Shown: piece after piece, positions 27,218 through 35,499 of the stretch
Position numbering within the stretch: position 1 is the stretch's first letter
Layout of the letters: every line of letters begins with the position of its first letter
Assembly: GCA_934539585.1 (NCBI GenBank)
Contig: CAKTCT010000006.1
Coordinates: 31,041-95,040 of the forward strand
Reading direction: 5' to 3'
Length of the DNA stretch: 64,000 nt
From: an uncultured Oscillospiraceae bacterium
GTDB taxonomy: Bacteria; Bacillota; Clostridia; Oscillospirales; Ruminococcaceae
Made by a program: the position numbers and the translations under genes
Notes under the pieces: generated by a model
Told to the model about the DNA's origin: nothing
Databases searched by the model: none
What the model saw: only the letters and a program-made list of their open reading frames with translations

Positions 27218-27239
27218 CAGTGGAATAGGAGGCATGATT

Positions 27240-27755
27240 ATGAACACAGCTTACGTCGCGAGAAAAGTAACACTCAACGATTCGTTCAAGGAGCGGGCCG
27301 AACTGAAGCTCAGAAAGCTGGACAAGTTCTTTGACGATGCCAAGGCGCAGGTCACTGTTTCCACTCAAAAGGATGAGGCCAGCGTGGAGCTGACCGTGTG
27401 GGCCAACGGTATGATTTTCCGTGCCGAGGCGCAGAACACCGATAAGCTGGACGCTCTGGACGAGGCCGTGGAAAATCTGACCCGCCGGATCCGGAAAAAC
27501 AAGACCAAGCTGCTCAAGAAGGTCAAGGCTTCCGGCTTCGATTTCCCGGAGGAGACCGTGGCGGAGGAGATGGACTACGACGTCATCCGCACCAAGGAGG
27601 TCCCCCTGCGGCCCATGACCGTGGACGAGGCCATTCTCCAGATGAACATGCTGGAGCACAGCTTTTTCGTCTTTTTGAACGGCGAGACCGGGGAGGTCAA
27701 CGTGGTCTACCGCCGGAACGCAGACGGCTATGGCCTGATCGTTCCGCAGAAATAG
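27240..27755 (+). CDS. hpf: long ribosome hibernation promoting factor HPF
   Basis: Ribosome-dimerising stress protein of 171 residues. The N-terminal S30AE/YfiA domain (about 1-100) starts ARKVTLNDSFKERAELKLRK-like and is followed by a linker and the conserved C-terminal dimerisation domain (VIRTKEVPLRPMTVDEAI to the end). That two-domain long form is typical of Firmicutes and forms 100S ribosomes in stationary phase. AGGAGG 7 bases before 27240 fixes the start. Confidence 0.95.
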   Translation: MNTAYVARKVTLNDSFKERAELKLRKLDKFFDDAKAQVTVSTQKDEASVELTVWANGMIFRAEAQNTDKLDALDEAVENLTRRIRKNKTKLLKKVKASGFDFPEETVAEEMDYDVIRTKEVPLRPMTVDEAILQMNMLEHSFFVFLNGETGEVNVVYRRNADGYGLIVPQK

Positions 27756-27758
27756 GCT

Positions 27759-27816
27759 TTGCAAACGCCGGAATTTGTGGTACAATAAGTGGGAGCGGGA
27801 AACCGCTCCCATTTTT
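27759..27816 (+). promoter_or_regulatory. promoter and hairpin before the rRNA methyltransferase
   Basis: TTGCAA (27759-27764) and TACAAT (27781-27786) are 16 bases apart. A 9-bp hairpin (TGGGAGCGG with CCGCTCCCA, 27790-27811) followed by TTTTTG overlaps the start of the transcript. It can terminate hpf, and it would also attenuate this promoter. Confidence 0.65.
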
Positions 27817-27834
27817 GATGTAAGGATACCGTTT

Positions 27835-28965
27835 ATGAATGATCTGACTTTTTCCGCACCTTGTCATTTCGGCCTGGAAAGCGTCCTGGCCGGGGAGCTC
27901 CGCCGGTTGGACGCGGAGAACGTCTCCGCCGCCGACGGCCGCGTCAGCTTTTCCGGGGATTTTTCCATGCTGGCCCGGGCCAACCTCTGTCTCCGCACGG
28001 CGGAGCGGGTCCTCATTCTCCTGGGGGAGTTTGAGGCCAGGAGCTTCGCCGAGCTGTTCGACCGGACCCGGGAGCTGCCTTTCGAGGACTTCATCGGCCG
28101 GCAGGACGCCTTTCCGGTGAAGGGGCACTCCAACAAGTCCAAGCTCCACAGCGTCCCGGACTGCCAGTCCATTATCAAGAAGGCCGCCGTGGAACGGCTC
28201 CGGGAGAAGTACGGGGTGGGGTGGTTCGAGGAGACCGGGCCGGTCCATCAGATCCAGTTCCAGATTCTCAAGGACCGGGTCAGCGTTTTCCTGGACACCT
28301 CCGGGCCGGGGCTCCACAAGCGGGGGTACCGGCGGAACTCCACCGAGGCTCCCATCAAGGAGACTCTGGCGGCGGGAATTCTGGACGTGGCCGGGGTCCG
28401 GCGGGACAGCATACTGTACGACCCCTTCTGCGGGTCGGGGACGTTTCTCATTGAAGGGGCTTTGAAGGCCATGAACATCCCGGCGGGGATCACCCGGCGG
28501 TTCGCGGCCCAGAGCTGGGGGTGCATCCCGGCGGCGGTGTGGCAGCAGGAGCGGGCCCGGGGGCTGGATTTGGTCCGGCGGGACGCAAAGTTTGCGGCCT
28601 ACGGCAGCGATCTGGACCTCGCGGCTGTGGAGCTGGCTCTGGACAACGCCCACAAGGCCGGGGTGGCCCAGCGCATCCGCATCCGGACCCGGGACATCCG
28701 GGAGTTCAAGACCGTCACCGACAGCGGCATCGTGGTGACCAACCCGCCCTACGGCGAGCGGCTCCTGGACCAGCAGGCCGCCCGGGAGCTTTACCGGGTC
28801 ATGGGGCAGGTGTTCCGGGGCCGGGAAGGGTTTTCTTACGCGGTCATTTCGCCGGACGAGGAGTTTGAGAAGAACTTCGGCCGGCGGGCGGACAAGCGGA
28901 GGAAGCTCTACAACGGCATGATGAAGTGCCAGCTGTTTATGTACTCCAGGGATTTGCGGAAGTAA
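27835..28965 (+). CDS. THUMP-domain rRNA guanine-N2-methyltransferase (RlmL/YpsC type)
   Basis: Class I SAM-dependent RNA methyltransferase of 376 residues. An N-terminal THUMP region (about 40-155) is followed by the UPF0020 methyltransferase domain with the SAM loop YDPFCGSGTFLIEGA and the catalytic NPPY in VVTNPPYGERLL. This is the RlmL N-terminal-half family, which modifies 23S rRNA guanines in E. coli; the exact target here is unknown. ATG 27835 follows AAGGA. Confidence 0.87.
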   Translation: MNDLTFSAPCHFGLESVLAGELRRLDAENVSAADGRVSFSGDFSMLARANLCLRTAERVLILLGEFEARSFAELFDRTRELPFEDFIGRQDAFPVKGHSNKSKLHSVPDCQSIIKKAAVERLREKYGVGWFEETGPVHQIQFQILKDRVSVFLDTSGPGLHKRGYRRNSTEAPIKETLAAGILDVAGVRRDSILYDPFCGSGTFLIEGALKAMNIPAGITRRFAAQSWGCIPAAVWQQERARGLDLVRRDAKFAAYGSDLDLAAVELALDNAHKAGVAQRIRIRTRDIREFKTVTDSGIVVTNPPYGERLLDQQAARELYRVMGQVFRGREGFSYAVISPDEEFEKNFGRRADKRRKLYNGMMKCQLFMYSRDLRK

Positions 28966-28978
28966 GCGCGAATATGGC

Positions 28979-29025
28979 AAAACGCCTCCTGCTGCGGGAT
29001 GAAGCCGCGGCGGAAGGCGTTTTTT
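28979..29025. terminator. bidirectional terminator between converging genes
   Basis: AAAACGCCT (28979-28987) pairs with AGGCGTTTT (29015-29023), with an inner TGCGG/CCGCG stem, and T runs follow in both directions. It serves the methyltransferase on the plus strand and the glmS operon on the minus strand. Confidence 0.85.
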
Positions 29026-29042
29026 GCATCAGGGAGCGGGTT

Positions 29043-29690
29043 TTACCACTGGTAGTCCAGCTGTTTGAGGATTTCCCGGGCGATGAGGGTGTGGCCCACG
29101 ATGTCGGGGTGGATGCGGTCCCAGTTGATGGAATCCGGATGGTAGTAGCGGAAGTAGTCGTCGAAGGCGGACTGGAGGTCCACCAGAATGGCGCCGTACT
29201 TCTCCGCCAGGCGTTTGACCACGGCGCCGTACTGGTCCATCCGGGCCCGCATGGGGTCGCTGCGGTTGGGTTCCATGAAGTAGGGGGTCATGAGGATGAG
29301 CCCCTTCAGGGTAGGGAGGGTCTGCTCGATGAGGTCGGTGAGGTTGGCTTCGTATTCCTCCAGGCCCACGTGGAGCTCGGTCATGAAGGGGCAGTCGAAC
29401 TGCCGCCACACGTCGTTGATGCCGATGAGGATGCCCAGCCAGTCGGGGTGGAGGTCCAGGACGTCAGTCTGCCAGCGGGCTTTCAGGTCCCGGGTGGTGT
29501 TGCCGCTGGTGCCCATGTTGATGACCCGGATGTGAGAGGCGGGGTAGGTGGTCCGGAGAAGGCCGTCCACCAGGCCCACGTAGCTTTTTCCGATGCCGCC
29601 GAAAAGGCCCTCGCCGCAGGGGCGGGCCCGTTCGAAGTCGGAAATGGAGTCGCCGATGAAGATGAGCTTGCTGTTGTCCTGGATTTTCAT
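29043..29690 (-). CDS. SGNH/GDSL-family esterase
   Basis: Cytoplasmic (no signal peptide) hydrolase of 215 residues. Block I FIGDSISD carries the catalytic Ser, block II the Gly in INMGTSGNTT, block III GINDVW the Asn, and DRIHPDIVGH the Asp-His pair. It probably deacetylates a sugar or cleaves a lipid ester. It lies 14 bases downstream of glmS on the same strand, so expression may be tied to amino-sugar supply; a role in acetylated amino-sugar salvage is only inference. Confidence 0.85.
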   Translation of the reverse strand: MKIQDNSKLIFIGDSISDFERARPCGEGLFGGIGKSYVGLVDGLLRTTYPASHIRVINMGTSGNTTRDLKARWQTDVLDLHPDWLGILIGINDVWRQFDCPFMTELHVGLEEYEANLTDLIEQTLPTLKGLILMTPYFMEPNRSDPMRARMDQYGAVVKRLAEKYGAILVDLQSAFDDYFRYYHPDSINWDRIHPDIVGHTLIAREILKQLDYQW

Positions 29691-29704
29691 AAGAATCCTC
29701 CTTT

Positions 29705-31525
29705 TTATTCCACCGTCACGCTTTTGGCCAGGTTCCGCGGCTTATCCACGTCGCAGCCCCGGAGAAGGGCGGTGTGATAGGCAAGAAGCTGCAAGACCGG
29801 AGCCGCTGCCAGGGGGAGAAATGGGTCCTCCAGGGCGGGAAGCTCCAGGCGCTTGGGAAATTGGGCGGTGTCGGCGGCGGTCCCCTTTTTGCAGAGGAGG
29901 AGCACGTCGGCCCCGCGGCTTTGGACCTCCCGGACGTTGCTGAGCATTTTGGGCAGCAGCGCGTCCTGGGTGGCCAGAGCGATCACCGGTGTCCCGGGGG
30001 TGATCAGGGAGATGGTGCCGTGCTTCAGCTCCCCGGCGGCGTAGGCTTCGCAGTGGATGTAGCTGACCTCCTTGAGCTTTAAGGAGCCTTCCAGGGCCTG
30101 GGTGTAGTCAAGGCCGCGGCCCAGGAAAAAGAGGTCGTTTAAGTCTCGGTAGGCCCGGACCAGTTCCCGGACGGCGGGCTCCAGGGCGATGGCCTCCGGG
30201 ACGGCGGCGATGGCGGCGGAAAGTCCTTCCAGGAAGCGCCGGACGGCGGGCTCCGGAAGGGTCCCGCGGGTCAGGGCCAGTTTGGCGGTCAGGAGGTAAA
30301 AGACGGCCAGCTGGACGGAGTAGGCTTTGGTGCTGGCCACGGCGATCTCCGGGCCGGCGTAGGTGCGGAGGACGTAGTCGGCCTCCCGCTCCATGGAGGA
30401 GCCGGCGGTGTTGACGATGGCCAGGGTGGGGGAACCATGATCCTTGGCCAGGCGGAGGGCCGCCAGGGTGTCCGCCGTTTCTCCGGACTGGGAGACCAGG
30501 AGGACCAGGGTGCGGGGGGTGAGGATGGGGTTCTGGTACCGGAATTCCGAGGCGATCTCGCAGCGGGTCGGGACCCGGGCGAAGCCTTCGATCAGGGCTT
30601 TGCCCACGCATCCGGCGTGCATGGCGGTGCCGCAGGCCGCGATGACGATGGAATCGAAGCGGTTCCAGAAATCGGGGGGGATGCGGTCGCCGGAGAAGTC
30701 GGGAAGACCGTTTTTCAGCCGGGGGAACACCGTATCCCGGAGGGCGCGGGGCTGCTCGGCAATCTCCTTGCGCATGAAGTGGGCGAAGCCGTCCTTCCGG
30801 GCCTGTTCCATGGACCAGGACGCCTGCTGCCAGGCGGGTTTGGCTTCGCCGCCGTCCCGGAAGAGCCGGGCTTCGGCGGGGGTCAGCCGGAGGATGGCGT
30901 CCTCCTCCACCAGGGCGTAGGTCCGGGTCAGGGGGAGGACGGCGGGGATGTCAGAAGCGATGAAAAAGCCGGTGTCGTCCCGGGCAGCGATGAGGGGGCT
31001 GCCCTGGCGGAGGGCGTAAAGCTCTCCGGGACGGTCGGAAAAGAGGATGCCGAAGGTGTAGCTCCCACGGAGGCGACGGCGGAACTGCCAGAGGGCCTCC
31101 AGGGGGTCGCCGCGGTACAAAGTGTCTAAGAGCCAGGCCGCCGCTTCCGTGTCGGTCTCGGAGCGGAAGGCGCAGCCTGCGGCGGAAAGGGCCTGGCGCA
31201 GCTCTCCGTCGTTTTCAAGGATGCCGTTGTGGACCAGGGTGATCCGGCCTGCCTGGTGGGGATGGGCGTTGACCGCAGAGGGGCGGCCGTGGGTCGCCCA
31301 GCGGGTGTGTCCGATGCCGCAGCAGCCCTCCAGGGGAGGGACTGCCTGGGACGCGGCCTGACGGAGGTTCTGAAGCCGCCCTTCCGTTTTCAGAACCCGG
31401 ACGCCCTCCGGGCCGGAGACGGCGATGCCCGCCGAGTCGTAGCCCCGGTATTCCAGTCGGGAAAGGGCGTCCAGGAGAAGCTCCCGGGCGTTTTTAAGGC
31501 CGGTATATCCAACGATTCCACACAT
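29705..31525 (-). CDS. glmS: glutamine-fructose-6-phosphate aminotransferase GlmS
   Basis: Makes glucosamine-6-phosphate, the entry to UDP-GlcNAc, 606 residues. MCGIVGYTG places the glutaminase nucleophile Cys at residue 2; GYDSAGIAV and HTRWATHGRPSAVNAHPH are the usual GATase2 motifs. Two SIS domains follow, with VLLVSQSGETADTL, and the protein ends DKPRNLAKSVTVE as in other GlmS. The reading frame stays open upstream far beyond 31525, but only this start gives the N-terminal Cys. A ribozyme and another hairpin lie in its leader. Confidence 0.96.
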   Translation of the reverse strand: MCGIVGYTGLKNARELLLDALSRLEYRGYDSAGIAVSGPEGVRVLKTEGRLQNLRQAASQAVPPLEGCCGIGHTRWATHGRPSAVNAHPHQAGRITLVHNGILENDGELRQALSAAGCAFRSETDTEAAAWLLDTLYRGDPLEALWQFRRRLRGSYTFGILFSDRPGELYALRQGSPLIAARDDTGFFIASDIPAVLPLTRTYALVEEDAILRLTPAEARLFRDGGEAKPAWQQASWSMEQARKDGFAHFMRKEIAEQPRALRDTVFPRLKNGLPDFSGDRIPPDFWNRFDSIVIAACGTAMHAGCVGKALIEGFARVPTRCEIASEFRYQNPILTPRTLVLLVSQSGETADTLAALRLAKDHGSPTLAIVNTAGSSMEREADYVLRTYAGPEIAVASTKAYSVQLAVFYLLTAKLALTRGTLPEPAVRRFLEGLSAAIAAVPEAIALEPAVRELVRAYRDLNDLFFLGRGLDYTQALEGSLKLKEVSYIHCEAYAAGELKHGTISLITPGTPVIALATQDALLPKMLSNVREVQSRGADVLLLCKKGTAADTAQFPKRLELPALEDPFLPLAAAPVLQLLAYHTALLRGCDVDKPRNLAKSVTVE

Positions 31526-31534
31526 ATAAAACCT

Positions 31535-31608
31535 GTCTTTCTCCGCGCGGGTTGGATCAGAATGGCATAACGCAGATCGCACGGCTGCCGTCCCGCGCGG
31601 AGAAAGAC
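31535..31608 (-). promoter_or_regulatory. 17-bp hairpin between the glmS ribozyme and start codon
   Basis: GTCTTTCTCCGCGCGGG and its exact complement (31535-31551 and 31592-31608) enclose a 40-base loop. The start-proximal arm contains GGAGAAAGAC and ends 9 bases before the glmS ATG, so pairing would hide much of the ribosome-binding region. No T run follows, which argues for translational control rather than termination. Confidence 0.7.
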
Positions 31609-31628
31609 ATCCGTGCGCAAAACAGCAT

Positions 31629-31776
31629 GTCATGTGGGCTTCCTGCCCTCCCTTTGTCGGTCCGGTTGCCCGGAGGTTTTGGGGAAGGGCTCCGCTTGGA
31701 AGCAAAACGGGGAGGCATCCGCCGAAAACTTCGATAACCTCCCGCCTCGTCAGCCGCGTGGGCGGCTCTGGCGCTT
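31629..31776 (-). ncRNA. glmS ribozyme (glucosamine-6-phosphate-activated)
   Basis: On the minus strand the leader contains the conserved self-cleaving core in order: AGCGCCAGAG (cleavage before the G at 31774), TGACGAGG, GGGAGGTTATCGA, TTTTCGGCGGATGCCTCCC, and a 3-prime part with CGACAAAGGG and GAAGCC..ATGA matching the end of the known consensus. The family senses glucosamine-6-phosphate, cleaves its own transcript and lowers GlmS. It is correctly placed between the glmS promoter and the gene. Identification is by recalled consensus, not a covariance search. Confidence 0.93.
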
Positions 31777-31858
31777 GATGCTGGGGAAACTGGTATGTCA
31801 CCTCCTTGGATGAGAGTTCCTCGGTCCTCCTTTCCCGCGTTAATACGCGAACAGAAAC

Positions 31859-31887
31859 AGTATACCATGCTCCGGGGAAGATTACAA
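31859..31887 (-). promoter_or_regulatory. sigma-A promoter of glmS
   Basis: On the minus strand TTGTAA (31882-31887) and TATACT (31859-31864) have a 17-base spacer. The predicted start lies about 75 bases before the ribozyme cleavage site; a CGCGTATTAACGCG palindrome follows it. Confidence 0.8.
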
Positions 31888-31961
31888 GGGGGTGGGGGAA
31901 AAAGTACAGGCGGGGAGAACGGGTGTCTTTTTTACACGTACATAAATAAACTGCTTTCCAC

Positions 31962-31990
31962 TTGTGAAAAACAAAAAAGTGTGATAAACT
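31962..31990 (+). promoter_or_regulatory. sigma-A promoter of the UroD-like gene
   Basis: TTGTGA (31962-31967) and TAAACT (31985-31990) are 17 bases apart in an AT-rich patch 60 bases before the start codon. Confidence 0.7.
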
Positions 31991-32050
31991 GATACTGGAA
32001 TCCGTACAACGGATCACTCTTTTACCAAAGCGTAGAAAGAAGGAAATCCC

Positions 32051-33034
32051 ATGACGAATCGGGAGCGATTTATCAAGACGTTGAAATGCGAGCCCATCGG
32101 CGGGCAGGTCCCTACCTTTGAGCTGGTGTTTTTTCTGACCATGGAAGCCTTTGGGAAGGTCCATCCCTCTCAGCGGGCCTATTCCCAGTGGAAGCAGATG
32201 AGCCGGTCGGAGCAGGTCCTGCACATGGACGAAATGGCCCAGCTCTATGTGGACATGGCCCGGAAGTACGGCCACAGCGCCATTTTCATCCACCCGAATC
32301 CCAGCGATTTCGAAAGCGTTCAGTGGCTGCTGGAGCTGATCCGGGAGAAAAGCGGCGACGAGTACTACATCATGATGCACGGGGACCCCACCTGGGCCAT
32401 TCCCGACGGGGACGGCATGATGGAGTTTTCCGAGCGGATGTACGAGGAGCCGGAAGCGCTCAACGAGGAATCCCGGCGGCGGGTGGAAAAGTGTCTGGAA
32501 TTCGCCCGGAAGCTGGACGACCGGGGGCATCTCCTGGACGGCTTCACCTTGTGCTCTGACTACTGCTTCAACGTCAACCCCTTTTTCAGCCCGGAGATGT
32601 TTGATGAGCTCATCGTGCCCTATCTGAAAGGGGTCATCGACGGCTACCGGGAGATGGGGTACTACACCATCAAGCACACCGACGGCAACATCCTGCCCAT
32701 TGTCAGGCAGATCGCCGACTGCGGCCCCGACGCCATCCACTCCCTGGACCCCCAGGGGGGCGTCAGCATCCCGGAGGTGCGGCGTCTCATCGGGGACAGG
32801 ATCGCTCTGGTGGGAAACGTCAACTGCGGGCTTTTGCAGACCGGCACCGACGAGGAGTGCCGCCAGGACGTGCTCCGCTCCCTCCGGGAGGGGATGGAGC
32901 GGGGGTACGGGTACGTGTTCTCCACCACCAACTGCGCGTACACCGGTCTGGCGCTGAAGCGGTACGAGATGATGATCGACATCTGGCGGCAGTACGGCAG
33001 CTATGAGAACTACGCGGAAAATTTCGGGAAATAA
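32051..33034 (+). CDS. UroD-family (corrinoid/methyl transfer type) protein
   Basis: Protein of 327 residues with the uroporphyrinogen decarboxylase fold: MTNRERFIKTLKCEP at the start, DYCFNVNPFFSPEMFDELIVPYL-type central segment, KHTDGNILPIV and SLDPQGGVSIPEVRRLIGDRIALVGNVNCG. In anaerobes such proteins are usually methylcobalamin:CoM-like methyltransferases or demethylation partners (MtaA/CmuA group) rather than heme enzymes, and no heme genes are nearby. The substrate is unknown. It has its own promoter and terminator. Confidence 0.82.
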   Translation: MTNRERFIKTLKCEPIGGQVPTFELVFFLTMEAFGKVHPSQRAYSQWKQMSRSEQVLHMDEMAQLYVDMARKYGHSAIFIHPNPSDFESVQWLLELIREKSGDEYYIMMHGDPTWAIPDGDGMMEFSERMYEEPEALNEESRRRVEKCLEFARKLDDRGHLLDGFTLCSDYCFNVNPFFSPEMFDELIVPYLKGVIDGYREMGYYTIKHTDGNILPIVRQIADCGPDAIHSLDPQGGVSIPEVRRLIGDRIALVGNVNCGLLQTGTDEECRQDVLRSLREGMERGYGYVFSTTNCAYTGLALKRYEMMIDIWRQYGSYENYAENFGK

Positions 33035-33040
33035 CGGCAG

Positions 33041-33076
33041 AAAGCGGCTGGGGAAGGACTCCGGCCGCTTTTTTAT
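33041..33076 (+). terminator. terminator after the UroD-like gene
   Basis: AAAGCGGC-type stem at 33041-33050 pairs with GGCCGCTTTT (33063-33072) and is followed by T. Confidence 0.8.
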
Positions 33077-33082
33077 GGGCGG

Positions 33083-33111
33083 TTGCGTTCCGGGGCGGGG
33101 TATGGTATAAT
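33083..33111 (+). promoter_or_regulatory. strong sigma-A promoter of the aldo/keto reductase
   Basis: TTGCGT (33083-33088) and a perfect TATAAT (33106-33111) with a 17-base spacer. Confidence 0.8.
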
Positions 33112-33157
33112 AAGAACAAACAAACCTGCGGCACGCAAGGCGTAAGGAGGAAACCGT

Positions 33158-34252
33158 ATGGAATACCGCATCCTGCCCCGCACCGGGGATAAGATCAGCG
33201 TCATCGGCATGGGGTCGTCGGTCATCGGCGGGCGGCCGGAGGAGGAGATCATCCGGACGGTCCGGGCCGCTTTTGAGGCGGGGATCAACTATTTTGAGAT
33301 GGCCGGGGGACACGCCGCCATCTTTGAAGCCTACGGGAAGGCGCTGGAGGGCATCCGGGACCGGGTCTATCTGCAGGTCCACTTCGGGGCGGACTATACC
33401 TCCGGGGAATACGGCTGGACCACCAGGCTGGAGGACGTGAAAAAGTCCGTGGCATGGCAGATGGAGAAGCTCCGGACGGACTATATTGATTTCGGCTTCA
33501 TCCACTGCATCGACGAGGAAAGCGACTGGGAGACCTACCGGAAAAACGGGGTGCTGGACTATCTGCTCTCCTTGAAGGAGAAGGGCGTGGTCCGGCACAT
33601 CGGGCTGTCCTCCCACACGCCGGCGTTGGTGAACCGGATTCTGGACACCGGGCTTGTGGACGTGGTGATGTTCAGCGTCAACCCCATTTACGACTACGGC
33701 AAGGGGGAGTTCGGCATCGGGGAAAGCGCCGAGCGCCAGGAGCTTTACTGCCGCTGTCAGCGGGAGGGCGTGGGCATCTCCGTGATGAAGCCCTTCTGCG
33801 GCGGGCAGCTGCTGGACGCGGCCCAGTCGCCCTTCGGCGTGGCGCTGTCCCGGGAGCAGTGCATCCAGTACGTTCTGGACAAGCCCGGGGTGGTGACGGT
33901 GCTCCCCGGCTACGGCAGCGAGGAGGAGCTCCGACAGGTCCTGGGGTTCTTTGATGCCGGTGAGGCGGAGCGGGACTACTCGGCCATCAGCGGCTTCGCG
34001 CCGGCGGAGACCATGGGCAAGTGCGTCTACTGCAAGCACTGCCACCCATGTCCCGCGGGGCTGGACATTGCTTTGATCAATAAGTACTACGACCTTTCCA
34101 AGCTGGGGGACGGCCTGGCCAAGGAGCACTACCTCACCCTGGAAAAGCGGGCGGGGGACTGCATCGGCTGCGGCCACTGCGACCGCCGCTGTCCCTTCCA
34201 TGTGGTCCAGAGCCGGCGGATGCAGGAGATTCTGGCGTATTTTGGGGCGTAA
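33158..34252 (+). CDS. aldo/keto reductase with C-terminal ferredoxin domain
   Basis: Fusion of 364 residues. The AKR barrel (about 1-270) begins EYRILPRTGDKISVIGMGSS and contains DYIDFGFIHCIDEE and HIGLSSHTPALV. The C-terminal part has CVYCKHCHPCP and CIGCGHCDRRCPF, enough cysteines for one or two [4Fe-4S] clusters. Such predicted oxidoreductases are frequent in anaerobes, where ferredoxin-type electrons may replace NAD(P)H. AAGGAGG precedes the ATG. Confidence 0.88.
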   Translation: MEYRILPRTGDKISVIGMGSSVIGGRPEEEIIRTVRAAFEAGINYFEMAGGHAAIFEAYGKALEGIRDRVYLQVHFGADYTSGEYGWTTRLEDVKKSVAWQMEKLRTDYIDFGFIHCIDEESDWETYRKNGVLDYLLSLKEKGVVRHIGLSSHTPALVNRILDTGLVDVVMFSVNPIYDYGKGEFGIGESAERQELYCRCQREGVGISVMKPFCGGQLLDAAQSPFGVALSREQCIQYVLDKPGVVTVLPGYGSEEELRQVLGFFDAGEAERDYSAISGFAPAETMGKCVYCKHCHPCPAGLDIALINKYYDLSKLGDGLAKEHYLTLEKRAGDCIGCGHCDRRCPFHVVQSRRMQEILAYFGA

Positions 34253-34269
34253 CGGTCGTTGGGACAGGA

Positions 34270-34311
34270 AAAATTCCCGGCTGCGTTTTCGGACGCGGCC
34301 GGGAATTTTTT
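34270..34311. terminator. bidirectional terminator
   Basis: AAAATTCCCGGC and GCCGGGAATTTT, with an inner GCG stem, form a near-perfect hairpin flanked by A and T runs; it serves the reductase and the converging DUF4363 gene. Confidence 0.85.
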
Positions 34312-34687
34312 ATAGGATGTTTTCGATGTTGGGAATCTCCTGGTGGTAGATGTTCCGGGCGGTGAAGACGGCCTGGCGGATGCGGACCTGGAAGTCCGCG
34401 CTCTGGCGCTGGCGGAGAAGGGCGATGCACTCCTCCAGGCGGTCGCTGAGCTCCTGGAGGGGGTCTTCGTGGACGAAAACGCCGATCCAGTGCTCCTTAT
34501 GATGCCAGTCCTCCTGGATGGCCAGGAGGGAGTTCAGGGCGGCGTCGGGGTCGGTGAGGGCTTCCTCCGCCGCGGATTCCAGGCGTTGGGCCAGGTCCTC
34601 GGTGTACTGGCCCAGCCAGGCCAGGGACCAGATTCCCGCGATGAGAATGGCCGCCAGCATGGAGCCGATGATGATAAGACGTCTCAT
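34310..34687 (-). CDS. DUF4363 family protein
   Basis: Protein of 125 residues with an N-terminal signal anchor (RRLIIIGSMLAAILIAGIWSL) and a helical extracytoplasmic part, matching DUF4363. It overlaps the end of the DUF421 gene by 4 bases, the usual partnership of these families in spore formers. Function unknown. Confidence 0.8.
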   Translation of the reverse strand: MRRLIIIGSMLAAILIAGIWSLAWLGQYTEDLAQRLESAAEEALTDPDAALNSLLAIQEDWHHKEHWIGVFVHEDPLQELSDRLEECIALLRQRQSADFQVRIRQAVFTARNIYHQEIPNIENIL

Positions 34688-35367
34688 TTTCCGCCCTCCT
34701 TTTTCGCCATGGGGACCAGGAAGTATTGGCAGTTCCGGTCGGCGGTCATGAGGAAAACGCCGGCTTCGGTGCAGTGGTTCTCCCGGAGGGTGGCCTGGAG
34801 CCAGGCGTCGGTCAGAGCGTAGGCTTCCATGGCGGAGCGGATGATCTGGCCGTCGCTGATGATCACGGCGGGGGGATCGGCGTCCTTGCCTTTTAAGTCC
34901 AGCATCTGGGCGGTGACGGTCTGGGCGGCGTGCTTCTGGAGGACGTTGACCTGGCCGGTGGTCTCCACAATGGCGTACTGGATGTCCCGGAGGTCGAAAA
35001 TGGACTTGCTCCGGAGGGTCTCCATCAGGTCGTCAATGGAAAAACGCACCTTTTTCATGGCGGTCTGGTCGATCTGGCCGTTGCGGACGATGATCATGGG
35101 CTTGCCGGAAACCAGAGTCCGGAACCGCTTGGAATGGAGGGAGATGCTGGAAATGAACAGCTCGAAGCCTACCAGCACCACAATGGGCACCACGCCCATG
35201 ATCATGGGGATGGAGTTGTCCTCAATGGGGAGGGAGGCGATGTTGGAGATGAGGATGGTGATGACCAGCTCCGAGGGCTGGAGCTCCCCCAGCTGCCGCT
35301 TGCCCATGAGCCGCAGGCAGAAGATGATCAGCAGATACAGGAGGATTGCGCGGATAAAGACGATCAC
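34684..35367 (-). CDS. DUF421 membrane protein (YetF-like)
   Basis: Protein of 227 residues: three membrane helices (about 1-85) then the DUF421 cytoplasmic domain with KPMIIVRNGQID and LRSKSIFDLRDIQYAIVETTG. The GTG at 35367 follows AAGGAAGGAG; the frame stays open far upstream but only as antisense of gerAA. YetF-type proteins of spore formers have been linked to spore phenotypes, and this pair sits divergent to the gerA operon. Its biochemical role is unknown. Confidence 0.83.
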   Translation of the reverse strand: MIVFIRAILLYLLIIFCLRLMGKRQLGELQPSELVITILISNIASLPIEDNSIPMIMGVVPIVVLVGFELFISSISLHSKRFRTLVSGKPMIIVRNGQIDQTAMKKVRFSIDDLMETLRSKSIFDLRDIQYAIVETTGQVNVLQKHAAQTVTAQMLDLKGKDADPPAVIISDGQIIRSAMEAYALTDAWLQATLRENHCTEAGVFLMTADRNCQYFLVPMAKKEGGK

Positions 35368-35393
35368 GAGGCTCCTTCCTTTCCTTGCCGGGC

Positions 35394-35422
35394 GCATATT
35401 TTTCGGGGTTGTGCCCATACTG
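35394..35422 (+). promoter_or_regulatory. sigma-G-like forespore promoter of the gerA operon
   Basis: GCATA (35394-35398) and CATACTG (35416-35422) are 17 bases apart, close to the sigma-G pattern (GHATR, 17-18 bases, CATNHTA). Germination receptor operons are classic sigma-G targets, so sequence and context agree. Confidence 0.7.
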
Positions 35423-35499
35423 TTCCGTGAATCCGGCGGAACACCGGCGCTGTTAGTATCGCCGCCCCGGAGAAAGTTATACCGAAAGGGGCGAGGACT

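Noticed and set aside
31526..34201. Upstream in-frame extension of glmS into a 1498-codon reading frame
   Set aside because: It passes through the ribozyme and antisense of two real genes; GlmS needs Cys at residue 2.
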